Source: Verrucomicrobiota bacterium
Lineage (GTDB): Bacteria; Verrucomicrobiota; Verrucomicrobiia; Opitutales; Opitutaceae
Length of the DNA stretch: 64,000 bases
Assembly: GCA_023391285.1 (NCBI GenBank)
Contig: JAEWBF010000125.1
Location: forward strand, 1-64,000
Reading direction: 5' to 3'
Below, piece by piece: positions 34,350-42,437 of this stretch (the first letter of the stretch is position 1; every line of letters starts with the position of its first letter). The notes below the pieces were generated by a model. That model was not told the DNA's origin. It saw only the letters and a list, made by a program, of their open reading frames with translations, and did no database searches. The position numbers and the translations under genes are program-made.

Positions 34350-36485
34350 ATGTCTCTTTTTCACTCACATCCGTCCTGGAGGCGCGGTGCCCCCACCGCG
34401 CTCTGCGCTTTCGCCTTGTCCATCGCTCCCGCCTCCTTCGCGCAGCCCACCAACTCCGCGCCCCTCGCCGAACAACTCTCCCCGCTCACCATCACCGCCG
34501 TGCGCGCCCTCGACGCCGCCACGCCCGTTCCTTTCGCCACCACCACCGTCGACGCTGCCACGCTTCGCCGTTCGCCCAACATCTCCGTCGACGGCGCTCT
34601 CCGCGGCATCGCCGGCTTTAGCCTCTTCCGCCGCACCGACAGCCTCGTCGCTCATCCCACCGCCCAAGGCGTCTCGCTCCGCGGCCTCGGCCCCAGCGGC
34701 GCCAGCCGTTCGCTCATTTTGTTGGACGGCGTTCCGCTCAACGACCCCTTCGGCGGCTGGGTCGCCTGGTCCAAAGTCCCGCGTGAATCGCTCGCCGCCA
34801 TCGAACTCGTCCCGGGCGCCGGCGGCACCGCCTGGGGCAACGCCGCGCTCGGCGGCGTGATCCAGCTTTTCACCGAATCTCCCGCCACGCCGCGCCAACG
34901 TTTCGCCGCGCGTGCTGGAAGTTTCGATACATGGGACGTCGAAGCGCAGCTCGCCGCTCCCGTCGGCACCGGCTCCGCCCAATTCCTCGGCCGCAGCTTT
35001 TCCACCCACGGCTACTTCACCGTCGCCCCCGAACGCCGCGGCCCGATCGACGCCCGCGCCGGTAGTCGCGCGCGCTGGGGCACCCTGCGTTTTCGCCAGC
35101 CTTTCGGCGCCGACGAAAACACCGTCGCCACGCTCACCGTCCGCCGCTTCGCCGAAGACCGCGCGAACGGAACGCCTTACCAACAAAACACCACCGACGA
35201 ATCCTTCGCGTCCGTCGCCCTCGATTCGCGCTTCTCCGCATCCTTCCGCTGGAACGCCACCGCCTACGCCCAAAGCCAGTCCTTCAGCAGCACCTTCAGC
35301 TCCGTCAACGCCTCGCGCACCGCCGAGACACCCGCGTCCAACCAGTTCGACGTCCCCGCCACCGCCATCGGCGCCGCGTGGGTAGGGGAGTGGACGCCCG
35401 ACGCAAACGCGCTCACCACCTTCGGCCTCGACGCTCGCGACGTCCGCGGCGAAACGCGCGAAGAATCCGCTTTCTCCAATGGCGTCTTCACCCGCCAGCG
35501 CTACGCCGGCGGCCGCCAAACCATCGCCGGCGCCTTCGTCATGCACAGCCGCACGCTCGCGCCCGATCTCCGCGTCGCGCTCGGCGTTCGCGCCGACACC
35601 TGGCGCGAATCCGACGGACACCGCCGCGACTACCTCAGCGACGCTCCCGCCGGCGACGAACGTTTTCCCTCACGCCGCGGCGAAGCCCTCAGCCCGTCCG
35701 CCGGACTTTCCTACGACGTATCCGAAAATCTGCGACTCCACGCCGCCGCGCAGCGCGCTTTCCGTCGTCCCACGCTCAACGAACTCTACCGCCCGTTCCG
35801 CGTGGGCAACGTGATCACCGACGCCAACCCCGCTCTCCGCACCGAAACCGTCACCAGCGGCGAACTCGGTTTCACCTTTGTAGGGCGGGGTCTCCCGACC
35901 CCGCGGTTCACCCTCGACGCCACGCTCTTCTGGAACGAGCTCCGCGACGCCGTCGGCAACGTCACTATCGCCGAAGGTCCCGGCACGTTCCCCGGCATCG
36001 GCTTCGTTCCCGCCGGCGGCGAAGGTCGCCGCCGCCTCAACCTCGATCGCACCCGCGTCCGCGGCCTGTCCTTGTCCGGCGAATACACCGTTTCCGACGC
36101 CCTCTCGTTCCACGCCAACTATCTCTACAACGACGCCACCGTCACGCGCGCGACGGTCGCGCCGCACCTAGCCGGCCTCCGCCTCGCCCAGGTTCCCCGC
36201 CACACCGCCTCCGCCGGTCTCACGTTCAACGTCAACCGCGTCACGTTCTCCTCGCGCATCCGCTACCTCGGCGCACAATACGAGGACGACCAAAACACCC
36301 TCCGTCTCGCTCCGGCTACCGTCGTCGACCTCTCCCTCACCGCCACGCTCACGCCGCACCTCGAACTCTTCGCCACCGCCGAAAACCTCTTCGACGAACG
36401 CATCGAAACCGGCCGCTCCTCCGACAACCTCTTCAACCTCGGCACCCCCCGCCTCGGCCTCCTCGGCCTCCGCCTGACCTACTAG
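34350..36485 (+). CDS. TonB-dependent outer-membrane receptor (BtuB-like)
   Basis: 711 residues. A signal peptide (about 1-31, ending S-F-A-Q), a plug domain (about 45-170; L-I-L-L-D-G-V-P-L-N-D-P, I-E-L-V-P-G-A-G-G-T-A-W-G-N-A-A-L-G-G-V) and a 22-strand-type barrel ending L-R-L-T-Y. The ligand is unknown; size and plug resemble cobalamin or metallophore receptors. Residues 511-519 (V-G-R-G-L-P-T-P-R) are encoded by a GTAG REP hairpin at 35880-35904, apparently inserted in frame between two F-T strands. The ATG at 34350 was chosen because the longer upstream frame runs through the flavoprotein gene. Confidence 0.9.
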   Translation: MSLFHSHPSWRRGAPTALCAFALSIAPASFAQPTNSAPLAEQLSPLTITAVRALDAATPVPFATTTVDAATLRRSPNISVDGALRGIAGFSLFRRTDSLVAHPTAQGVSLRGLGPSGASRSLILLDGVPLNDPFGGWVAWSKVPRESLAAIELVPGAGGTAWGNAALGGVIQLFTESPATPRQRFAARAGSFDTWDVEAQLAAPVGTGSAQFLGRSFSTHGYFTVAPERRGPIDARAGSRARWGTLRFRQPFGADENTVATLTVRRFAEDRANGTPYQQNTTDESFASVALDSRFSASFRWNATAYAQSQSFSSTFSSVNASRTAETPASNQFDVPATAIGAAWVGEWTPDANALTTFGLDARDVRGETREESAFSNGVFTRQRYAGGRQTIAGAFVMHSRTLAPDLRVALGVRADTWRESDGHRRDYLSDAPAGDERFPSRRGEALSPSAGLSYDVSENLRLHAAAQRAFRRPTLNELYRPFRVGNVITDANPALRTETVTSGELGFTFVGRGLPTPRFTLDATLFWNELRDAVGNVTIAEGPGTFPGIGFVPAGGEGRRRLNLDRTRVRGLSLSGEYTVSDALSFHANYLYNDATVTRATVAPHLAGLRLAQVPRHTASAGLTFNVNRVTFSSRIRYLGAQYEDDQNTLRLAPATVVDLSLTATLTPHLELFATAENLFDERIETGRSSDNLFNLGTPRLGLLGLRLTY
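35880..35904 (+). repeat. GTAG-headed REP hairpin inside a TonB receptor gene
   Basis: The head GTAG is followed by perfect 8-bp arms GCGGGGTC / GACCCCGC around a TCCC loop. It is read in frame by the receptor gene, encoding V-G-R-G-L-P-T-P-R. The hexamer TTCACC occurs on both sides (from 35871 and from 35907). Same design as the intergenic REP at 58932. Confidence 0.8.
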
Positions 36486-36539
36486 CGCCGCCCCCCGCCC
36501 CGGTCTCCTCCCGCGCCCCCGTCTCCTCGCCCAACCACA

Positions 36540-36560
36540 GTGTAACCTAATAGGTTACAC
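36540..36560. repeat. 21-bp palindrome, copy 1
   Basis: Perfect 10-bp arms GTGTAACCTA and TAGGTTACAC around a single A. Preceded by AACCACA, the same context as the copy at 43463. Confidence 0.9.
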
Positions 36561-36584
36561 CTCTTTCGAGGGAGAACAGCCAAA

Positions 36585-36605
36585 GTGTAACCTAATAGGT
36601 TACAC
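36585..36605. repeat. 21-bp palindrome, copy 2
   Basis: Identical arms and centre A to copy 1; start-to-start distance is 45 bp, a multiple of three. The segment between the two copies is open in the frame that reads C-N-L-I-G-Y-T in both. Confidence 0.9.
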
Positions 36606-36748
36606 ATTCCCCCTTGTCGTAGGTGGTGTCGACCCGCTCGATTTTGCGCGTAACTCTCACCCGTAAAACCCTCTGCGCGCGTCCCCGAAATTCCACTACG
36701 CCGCGCCTTGCCGTCCGCCTCTGCCGCCCCACGTTGCGAGCCCCTCGC

Positions 36749-38008
36749 ATGGACCTGCAGCAGAAGCTCACCATCCTCGCCGACGCCGCTAAATACGATG
36801 CTTCTTGCGCCAGCAGCGGCACCACCCTGCGCAACTCCCGCGAGTCCGGCGGCATCGGCTCCACCACGCCCGCCGGCATCTGCCACAGCTACACGCCCGA
36901 CGGTCGCTGCGTCTCACTGCTCAAGATTCTCCTCACCAATTACTGCACCTACGACTGCCTCTATTGCGTAAACCGCGTTTCGAGCGCCGTCCCGCGCGCC
37001 CGCTTCACGCCCGACGAGGTCGTGAAACTCACCCTCGATTTCTACCGCCGTAATTACATCGAGGGTCTCTTCCTCAGCTCGGGCATCATCCGCAATCCCG
37101 ACTATACGATGGAACAAGTCGTCGCCGTCGCGCGCACGCTCCGCGAAGTCCACGGCTTCAAGGGCTACATCCATCTCAAAACCATCCCCGAAGCCTCGCA
37201 GGCGCTCATCGACGAGGCTGGCCGCTGGGCCGATCGCATCAGCATCAACGTCGAGCTGCCCACGCCCGCCGACCTTCAACAGCTCGCCCCCGAGAAAAAC
37301 CAAGCGCGTATCGAAACGGCCATGACAGCGATCCGCGCGCGCATCGACCAATCGAAAGCCGAGCGCAGCGAAAGCCCGAAAGCGCCCTCCTTCGCTCCCG
37401 GCGGCCAAAGCACGCAAATGATCGTCGGCGCCACCGATGCCTCCGATGCCACCATTCTCTCTCGCGCTTCCACGCTCTATCAACGTCAGCGCTTGCGCCG
37501 GGTTTACTACTCCGCCTTCAGCCCGATCCCCGACGCGTCCCGCAAACTCCCGCTCGGCGCTCCGCCGCTCGTCCGCGAACATCGCCTCTACCAGGCCGAC
37601 TGGCTGATGCGCTTCTACGAATTTCGCGTCGACGAAATCACCACGTCCGCCGCGCCCAATCTCGATCTCTCCGTCGACCCAAAACTCAGCTGGGCCCTCC
37701 GCAACCGTCAGCACTTCCCCATCAACCTCAACCGCGCCCCGCGCCACCTTCTGCTCCGCGTCCCCGGTCTCGGCGTCAAAACCGTCGATCGTCTCCTGCA
37801 AGCCCGCCGCTGGCACACGATCCGCCTCCACGATCTCACGCGCCTCCGCGTTTCGTTGAAAAAAGTCATGCCCTTTATCGAGACCGTCGACCACCACCCG
37901 CAGCGTGGCGTGCTCGAAGACGACAACCTCCGCGCCCGTTTCGCCGCTCCACTCGAACAACTCGATCTCTTCGCCACCGCGCCCAGCACGCTGACGACCG
38001 AGTTCTAA
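36749..38008 (+). CDS. Radical SAM protein linked to UDG (putative DNA modification/repair)
   Basis: 419 residues. The radical-SAM cluster motif is C-T-Y-D-C-L-Y-C near residue 68 (CX3CX2C). The C-terminal region has a helix-hairpin-helix, V-P-G-L-G-V-K-T-V-D-R-L-L, near residue 335, which suggests DNA contact. This matches the family described as 'putative DNA modification/repair radical SAM protein' (TIGR03916 as I recall), normally encoded next to a DUF4130-UDG fusion, exactly as here (next gene 25 bp away). The substrate is unknown; spore photoproduct lyase is a distant relative. The ATG at 36749 is chosen; 126 bp of open upstream frame is arginine-rich. Confidence 0.9.
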   Translation: MDLQQKLTILADAAKYDASCASSGTTLRNSRESGGIGSTTPAGICHSYTPDGRCVSLLKILLTNYCTYDCLYCVNRVSSAVPRARFTPDEVVKLTLDFYRRNYIEGLFLSSGIIRNPDYTMEQVVAVARTLREVHGFKGYIHLKTIPEASQALIDEAGRWADRISINVELPTPADLQQLAPEKNQARIETAMTAIRARIDQSKAERSESPKAPSFAPGGQSTQMIVGATDASDATILSRASTLYQRQRLRRVYYSAFSPIPDASRKLPLGAPPLVREHRLYQADWLMRFYEFRVDEITTSAAPNLDLSVDPKLSWALRNRQHFPINLNRAPRHLLLRVPGLGVKTVDRLLQARRWHTIRLHDLTRLRVSLKKVMPFIETVDHHPQRGVLEDDNLRARFAAPLEQLDLFATAPSTLTTEF

Positions 38009-38033
38009 GTTTTCGAACGCCTATCCGCCGCCC

Positions 38034-39449
38034 ATGACCGAGCTCGCGTTCGACGGCACGTTCGCCGGCTGGAAGACCGTCGCCCGTCACGCCCTCGCGC
38101 AAAACCTCGCGCCCGCCGACGTCCGCTGGATCGACCGCCGCTCCCAGCAATCCGAACTTGCGCTCGCGGCCGTCGACACACCGCCCGACGCGCCCACACC
38201 CGCTTCACCGGCGACCTTCCGTGTCCCACGCGACTTCATCGCTCTCGCCACGCACGTCGCCTGCCACCGCGACGAATCCCGCTGGCCGCTTCTCTACCGC
38301 GTGCTCTGGCGGCTCACGCACGACGAACCTCACCTGCTCGAAATCCCCCTCGACCCCGACATCGCCGCGCTCCACGCCCTCGCGAAAGCCGTCCGACGCG
38401 AGATCCACAAAACCCACGCGTTCGTCCGCTTCCGCGAAGTCACCACCGACGCTGGCCCGTGGTTCGTCGCGTGGTTCGAACCGCAACACCACATTCTCGA
38501 AGCCGCCGCTCCGTTCTTCGTCGACCGCTTCGCCGCGATGCGCTGGTCGATTCTCACGCCCGAACAGTGCGCGCACTGGGACGGCCACACGCTCACGTTC
38601 ACCGCCGGCGTCGATCGCAACGCTGCGCCCGCCTCCGACGCCGCCGAAGACCTCTGGCGCACGTATTACTCCAGCATCTTCAACCCCGCCCGAGTCAAAG
38701 TCGGCGCCATGCTCAACGAGATGCCGCGCCATTACTGGAAAAATCTCCCCGAAACCTCCGCCATCCCGGCGCTCCTCGCCGAAGCCGCCCCGCGCTCACA
38801 CGCGATGATCGCCGCTAGCGAGGCGCAACGCGTCCGCGCTTCCGACTTTTCCGCCGCGCCCATCCCGCACACCACCGATCTCACGATCCTCCGCGACGCC
38901 GCTGCGACGTGCCGCGCGTGTCCGCTCTGGCGCAACGCCACCTGCACCATCTTCGGCGAAGGTCCACCCCATGCCCGCATCTTCGTCGTCGGCGAACAAC
39001 CCGGCGACCAGGAAGACCGCACGGGCAAACCTTTCGTCGGACCCGCCGGCCAGCTTTTCGATCGCGCGCTCCGCGCCGCCGGCGTCGCCCGCGAAACGCT
39101 CTACGTCACCAACGCCGTCAAACACTTCAAGTGGGAGCCCCGCGGCAAACGCCGCCTCCATCAAAAACCCAACGCCCGCGAAATCGCCGCCTGCCGCCCC
39201 TGGCTCGAAGCCGAGCTCCGCGCCGTCCAACCCAACCTCATCGTCTGCCTCGGCGCCACCGCCGCCCAATCCGTTCTCGGCGAATCCCTCCGCGTCACCG
39301 AATCTCGCGGTCAAAAACTTCCCACCTCCTACGGCGCTCCCGCGCTTATCACCGTCCACCCGTCCTCCCTCCTGCGTCTCCCCGCCGACGCCGACCCCAC
39401 CGCAGCCTTCAACTCCTTCGTCTCCGACCTCCGCCGAATAAAAGGGTAG
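38034..39449 (+). CDS. DUF4130-UdgX uracil-DNA glycosylase fusion
   Basis: 471 residues. Residues about 1-250 form the DUF4130 / TIGR03915 domain of unknown function. The C-terminal about 200 residues are a family-4-like uracil-DNA glycosylase with an Fe-S site (T-C-R-A-C-P-L-W-R-N-A-T-C), motif A G-E-Q-P-G-D-Q-E-D and motif B V-H-P-S-S-L-L-R. The insert K-R-R-L-H-Q-K-P is the UdgX hallmark; in studied UdgX proteins the His of this loop links covalently to the uracil-derived site. So it likely traps or processes uracil in DNA together with the radical-SAM partner. Its TAG stop (39447-39449) is part of the head of a GTAG REP. Confidence 0.9.
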   Translation: MTELAFDGTFAGWKTVARHALAQNLAPADVRWIDRRSQQSELALAAVDTPPDAPTPASPATFRVPRDFIALATHVACHRDESRWPLLYRVLWRLTHDEPHLLEIPLDPDIAALHALAKAVRREIHKTHAFVRFREVTTDAGPWFVAWFEPQHHILEAAAPFFVDRFAAMRWSILTPEQCAHWDGHTLTFTAGVDRNAAPASDAAEDLWRTYYSSIFNPARVKVGAMLNEMPRHYWKNLPETSAIPALLAEAAPRSHAMIAASEAQRVRASDFSAAPIPHTTDLTILRDAAATCRACPLWRNATCTIFGEGPPHARIFVVGEQPGDQEDRTGKPFVGPAGQLFDRALRAAGVARETLYVTNAVKHFKWEPRGKRRLHQKPNAREIAACRPWLEAELRAVQPNLIVCLGATAAQSVLGESLRVTESRGQKLPTSYGAPALITVHPSSLLRLPADADPTAAFNSFVSDLRRIKG

Positions 39450-39470
39450 GGCGCGTTGTCCCAACGCGCC
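39446..39470 (+). repeat. GTAG-headed REP hairpin supplying a stop codon
   Basis: GTAG head, then perfect 9-bp arms GGCGCGTTG / CAACGCGCC around TCC. The TAG of the head is the stop codon of the UdgX fusion gene. Confidence 0.85.
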
Positions 39471-39479
39471 GTCCCGGCT

Positions 39480-39516
39480 CCCCTCTAAAAAGAGGGGTGC
39501 CCGAAGGGCGGGGTGT
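39480..39516. repeat. Double hairpin after the REP
   Basis: First stem CCCCTCT / AGAGGGG with an AAAA loop (39480-39497), then GCCC-GAA-GGGC (39499-39509) and a GGGGTGTGT tail. It lies between the convergent UdgX and queC genes and may work as a bidirectional terminator; the make-up also resembles a dispersed repeat. Confidence 0.55.
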
Positions 39517-39554
39517 GTCCAAACGCCTCGCCCACCAAGTTCAGCCCCCGCCCA

Positions 39555-40259
39555 TCAACGCCCACCTCCGTCCGCCCGCCGCGGCCTCTCCGGAATCTCC
39601 GGCTCCGCCTCATACACCGTCGGATCCACAAGTCCGGCCTCCCGAAACGCCTCTCGTCGCTCCACACACGTGCCGCACTTCCCGCAGTGCACCGCGCCGC
39701 CTTTGTAACACGACCACGTCCGCGCAAAATCCACGCCCAGCCGCGCCCCCTCGGCCGCGATCTGCGCCTTGTTCATCGCGATAAACGGCCGCAACAGCTC
39801 CACGTTCGCATACGTCCCCAGCCGCATCGCCTCGCCCATCGCGCGCATGAACTCCTCCCGGCAGTCCGGATAGATGGCGTGATCGCCCCCGTGCGCCGCG
39901 ATCACCACTCCCGTCGCCCCCACGCTCTCCGCAAACCCGCCCGCGATCGACAACAGGATCGCATTCCGAAACGGCACCACCGTCTGTTTCATGTTCTCCG
40001 CTTCGTAGTGCCCTTCCGGAATCTCCCCGCCGCTCTTCAATAAATCCGACGCGAACAATCGATTAACAAATTCCAGCGCAATCACCTCGTGCCGCACGCC
40101 GAGCTTCGCCGCATGTTCCGCCGCAAAAGGGAGTTCGCGATGATTGTGCTTTGCCCCGTAGTCAAAACTCGCCACCGCGCTCACGCGATGCGCCCGCGCC
40201 GCCCAGTAGAGCGCCGCCACCGAATCCATCCCCCCGGAACAAAGCACCACCACATTCAT
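39555..40259 (-). CDS. queC: 7-cyano-7-deazaguanine synthase
   Basis: 234 residues. Converts 7-carboxy-7-deazaguanine to preQ0 with ATP and ammonia, for queuosine tRNA. PP-loop S-G-G-M-D-S near residue 9; zinc-site cysteines in C-Y-K-G-G-A-V-H-C-G-K-C-G-T-C near residue 190. The ATG at 40259 gives the normal start; nine further residues upstream are unlikely. queD, queE and queF are not in the window. Convergent with the UdgX gene. Confidence 0.95.
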   Translation of the reverse strand: MNVVVLCSGGMDSVAALYWAARAHRVSAVASFDYGAKHNHRELPFAAEHAAKLGVRHEVIALEFVNRLFASDLLKSGGEIPEGHYEAENMKQTVVPFRNAILLSIAGGFAESVGATGVVIAAHGGDHAIYPDCREEFMRAMGEAMRLGTYANVELLRPFIAMNKAQIAAEGARLGVDFARTWSCYKGGAVHCGKCGTCVERREAFREAGLVDPTVYEAEPEIPERPRRADGGGR

Positions 40260-40323
40260 CGTTTGTGTCGCTCCAAGAAGACGCAAATTCCGTCAAAGAT
40301 AAAGTCCTGACCCGGTTTGGCTT

Positions 40324-40351
40324 CTTGCGACTTCTGCGCCTTTTTGCGGCT
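40324..40351. repeat. TGCGCCTTTTTGCGGC-type repeat, copy 1
   Basis: The sequence shares TGCGCCTTTTTGCGGCT with the copy at 50461-50499. It ends 9 bp before the HDAC-family ATG. Confidence 0.6.
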
Positions 40352-40359
40352 CTTGTCCC

Positions 40360-41220
40360 ATGCTGATCCTGCACGATCCGCAATGCGCCGACTACGGCTC
40401 CTCGATGCGCCCGGAACAACCCGCGCGCATCACGAGGTCCGCTGCCCACCTGCAAACGGCCCATCCCGACTGGCTCTGGCGCGTCCCCAACCCCGCCGCC
40501 GAAGACTTCCTCCTCTTCGCCCACGCGCCCGAACACCTCCAACGCCTCCAAATCGCCCGGGATTTCGACGCCGACACACCTCATTTCCCCAACATCTACA
40601 CCCACGCCCGCCGCGCCGCCGGAGCCGCCATCACCGCCGCCGAAATCGCCGTGATGGACCGCCAAACCGTTTTCTCCCTCATGCGCCCGCCCGGCCACCA
40701 CGCCACCTCCGAGCAGGCCATGGGCTTCTGTTACCTCAACAGCATCGCGATCGCCGCGCTCTTTCTCCGCGAAAAACTCCACGTTCCTCGCGTCGCGATC
40801 TGGGACTTCGACGCCCATCATGGCAACGGCACCGAAGCGATCGTCCACACCCGCCACGGCATCCTCTTCACCTCCGTCCACCAATACCCCGGCTACCCCG
40901 GCACCGGCACGCGATCCTTCGACAACTGCAAAAACTGGCCAATAGCACCCCACACCCCGCGCGCCGAGCACATGGCCGCGCTTCGCCAGTCCCTCGACGT
41001 CCTCATCGCCTTCGACCCCACCGTGATCCTCGTTTCGGCCGGCTTCGACGCCTACGTTCGAGATCCAATCACCTCGATGTCGTTGGAAATCGACGACTTC
41101 GCCACCTTGGGCCGCTGGCTCCGCGAAACTCGCCTCCCCGCGGCCGCCGTGCTTGAAGGCGGCTATAGCGACGATCTGCCTTTGCTGATCGACGCTTGGC
41201 TTTCCTCATGGGAAAAATGA
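40360..41220 (+). CDS. Histone-deacetylase-superfamily hydrolase
   Basis: 286 residues. Zinc-dependent arginase/deacetylase fold: R-P-P-G-H-H-A near residue 112 (catalytic His pair), D-F-D-A-H-H-G-N-G near residue 150 (metal ligands), S-A-G-F-D-A-Y near residue 230 and L-E-G-G-Y near 268. Bacterial members are acetylpolyamine or acetoin-utilisation-type deacetylases; the substrate cannot be fixed. The gene starts 101 bp from the divergent queC, with RNase D following after 13 bp. Confidence 0.92.
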   Translation: MLILHDPQCADYGSSMRPEQPARITRSAAHLQTAHPDWLWRVPNPAAEDFLLFAHAPEHLQRLQIARDFDADTPHFPNIYTHARRAAGAAITAAEIAVMDRQTVFSLMRPPGHHATSEQAMGFCYLNSIAIAALFLREKLHVPRVAIWDFDAHHGNGTEAIVHTRHGILFTSVHQYPGYPGTGTRSFDNCKNWPIAPHTPRAEHMAALRQSLDVLIAFDPTVILVSAGFDAYVRDPITSMSLEIDDFATLGRWLRETRLPAAAVLEGGYSDDLPLLIDAWLSSWEK

Positions 41221-41233
41221 CTGGGATTTGCGC

Positions 41234-42403
41234 ATGATTTCACGTTTCCTTCCGTTCCGCGTTCGCCGATTGCTAGGTATCAAAGTGAGTTCACGCCCGC
41301 CCGCCTACACCCTTATCGACCAGCCTGGTCAAATCACGCCACTCCTCGACGCCCTCGATCAGGTCGATGAGGTCGCCCTGGATACCGAGGCGGACAACAT
41401 GTTCCATTACCGCACGCGGGTCTGCCTTCTGCAGTTCCTCGTCGGCGACCAGATCTTCCTCGTCGACTCACTCGCCCCGCTTCAGCTCGACGGCCTCTGG
41501 TCCCGCCTCGCGCAGAAACACCTCATCATGCACGGAAGCGACTTCGATCTCCGCCTCCTGCACGACTTTTGCCGCTTCCGCCCCAAGAGCATCTTCGACA
41601 CGATGCTCGCCGCCCAACTCATCAACCGCCCGCGCATCGGCCTCGCCTCGCTCCTGGAAGATCACTTCGGCGTCAAACTCTCGAAAGAGTCCCAGAAAGC
41701 CAATTGGTCCAAACGCCCGCTCACGCAGAAGATGCTCGATTACGCCGCGCTCGACGTCTTCCACCTGCCAGCCCTCCGCGACATCCTCACGCGCGAACTC
41801 ACCAAACTCGGCCGCCTCGACTGGCTGAAACAACAATGCCGCGCCCAAATCGAGTCCGGGTCGATCGGCTTCGCGCCCGCCGACGAAAACGACTGGCGTA
41901 TCGGCCGAAGCGAACGCCTTCGCGGCCCCGGTCTCTCCGTCCTCCACGCCGTCTGGCACTGGCGCGAACAAACCGCCCAACGCCTGGACGTTCCGCCTTT
42001 CAAGGTCTGCTCCTCCGAGCTTCTCCTGAAAATATCCAACGCCGCCGAAGCCGGCGAATCCGAGGCCACCATTCTCGCGAACGTCCACCTCGGCCGCCGC
42101 CACGACCGCCTCGCCCCATCGCTCTCCGCCGCCATCAAAGCCGGTCTCGCCCGCGACCCGAAAACGCTCCCCCGCCGCCGCGGCCGCGATCCCAATCACG
42201 TTTCGCTCAGCCAGGCTGAAATCGAACGGCTCGACCGCATCAAAGACGATCGCGATAAAATCGCGGCCCAACTCGCGCTCGACCCCACGCTCATCGCCAA
42301 TCGCGCCCAGCTCGCCCAAATCGCCCGCGCGCCCAAGCGACTCGACGATCTGCTCCTCCCCTGGCAAGCCAACCTCCTCCGCGAAATCCCCTCCCTGAAA
42401 TAG
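41234..42403 (+). CDS. rnd: Ribonuclease D
   Basis: 389 residues. The DEDD 3'-5' exonuclease core is visible: D-T-E-A-D-N (Exo I), H-G-S-D-F-D-L-R-L-L (Exo II) and L-D-Y-A-A-L-D-V (Exo III), followed by an HRDC-like helical region (about 215-300). Trims the 3' ends of tRNA precursors and other small RNAs. An in-frame TTG at 41228 precedes the chosen ATG. A GTAG REP begins immediately after the TAG stop. Confidence 0.92.
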   Translation: MISRFLPFRVRRLLGIKVSSRPPAYTLIDQPGQITPLLDALDQVDEVALDTEADNMFHYRTRVCLLQFLVGDQIFLVDSLAPLQLDGLWSRLAQKHLIMHGSDFDLRLLHDFCRFRPKSIFDTMLAAQLINRPRIGLASLLEDHFGVKLSKESQKANWSKRPLTQKMLDYAALDVFHLPALRDILTRELTKLGRLDWLKQQCRAQIESGSIGFAPADENDWRIGRSERLRGPGLSVLHAVWHWREQTAQRLDVPPFKVCSSELLLKISNAAEAGESEATILANVHLGRRHDRLAPSLSAAIKAGLARDPKTLPRRRGRDPNHVSLSQAEIERLDRIKDDRDKIAAQLALDPTLIANRAQLAQIARAPKRLDDLLLPWQANLLREIPSLK

Positions 42404-42437
42404 GTAGAGCGAGGCGTCCTCGCCGAGCCGTCGCTAC
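42404..42437 (+). repeat. GTAG-headed REP between rnd and oleC
   Basis: GTAG, 6-bp arms GCGAGG / CCTCGC with a CGT loop, then GCCGAGCCGTCGCTAC ending in an inverted GTAG. It fills the whole gap from the rnd stop to the GTG start of the oleC homologue at 42438. Confidence 0.8.

Larger units (their letters stand above)
36486..36748. other. Intergenic gap with paired palindromes
   Basis: A 263-bp gap between the TonB receptor and the radical-SAM gene. It contains two copies of the 21-bp palindrome (36540 and 36585) spaced 45 bp start to start. Nothing else is supported here; a minus-strand open frame across it is not convincing as a gene. Confidence 0.7.

Noticed and set aside
36482..36886. Minus-strand frame encoding C-N-L-L-G-Y-T twice
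   Set aside because: It is a by-product of the palindromes, glycine/arginine rich, and overlaps the start of the radical-SAM gene.
39480..39516. Firm call of a rho-independent terminator
   Set aside because: The stem lacks a following T-run on either strand and its composition fits a dispersed repeat as well, so it was listed only as a repeat.
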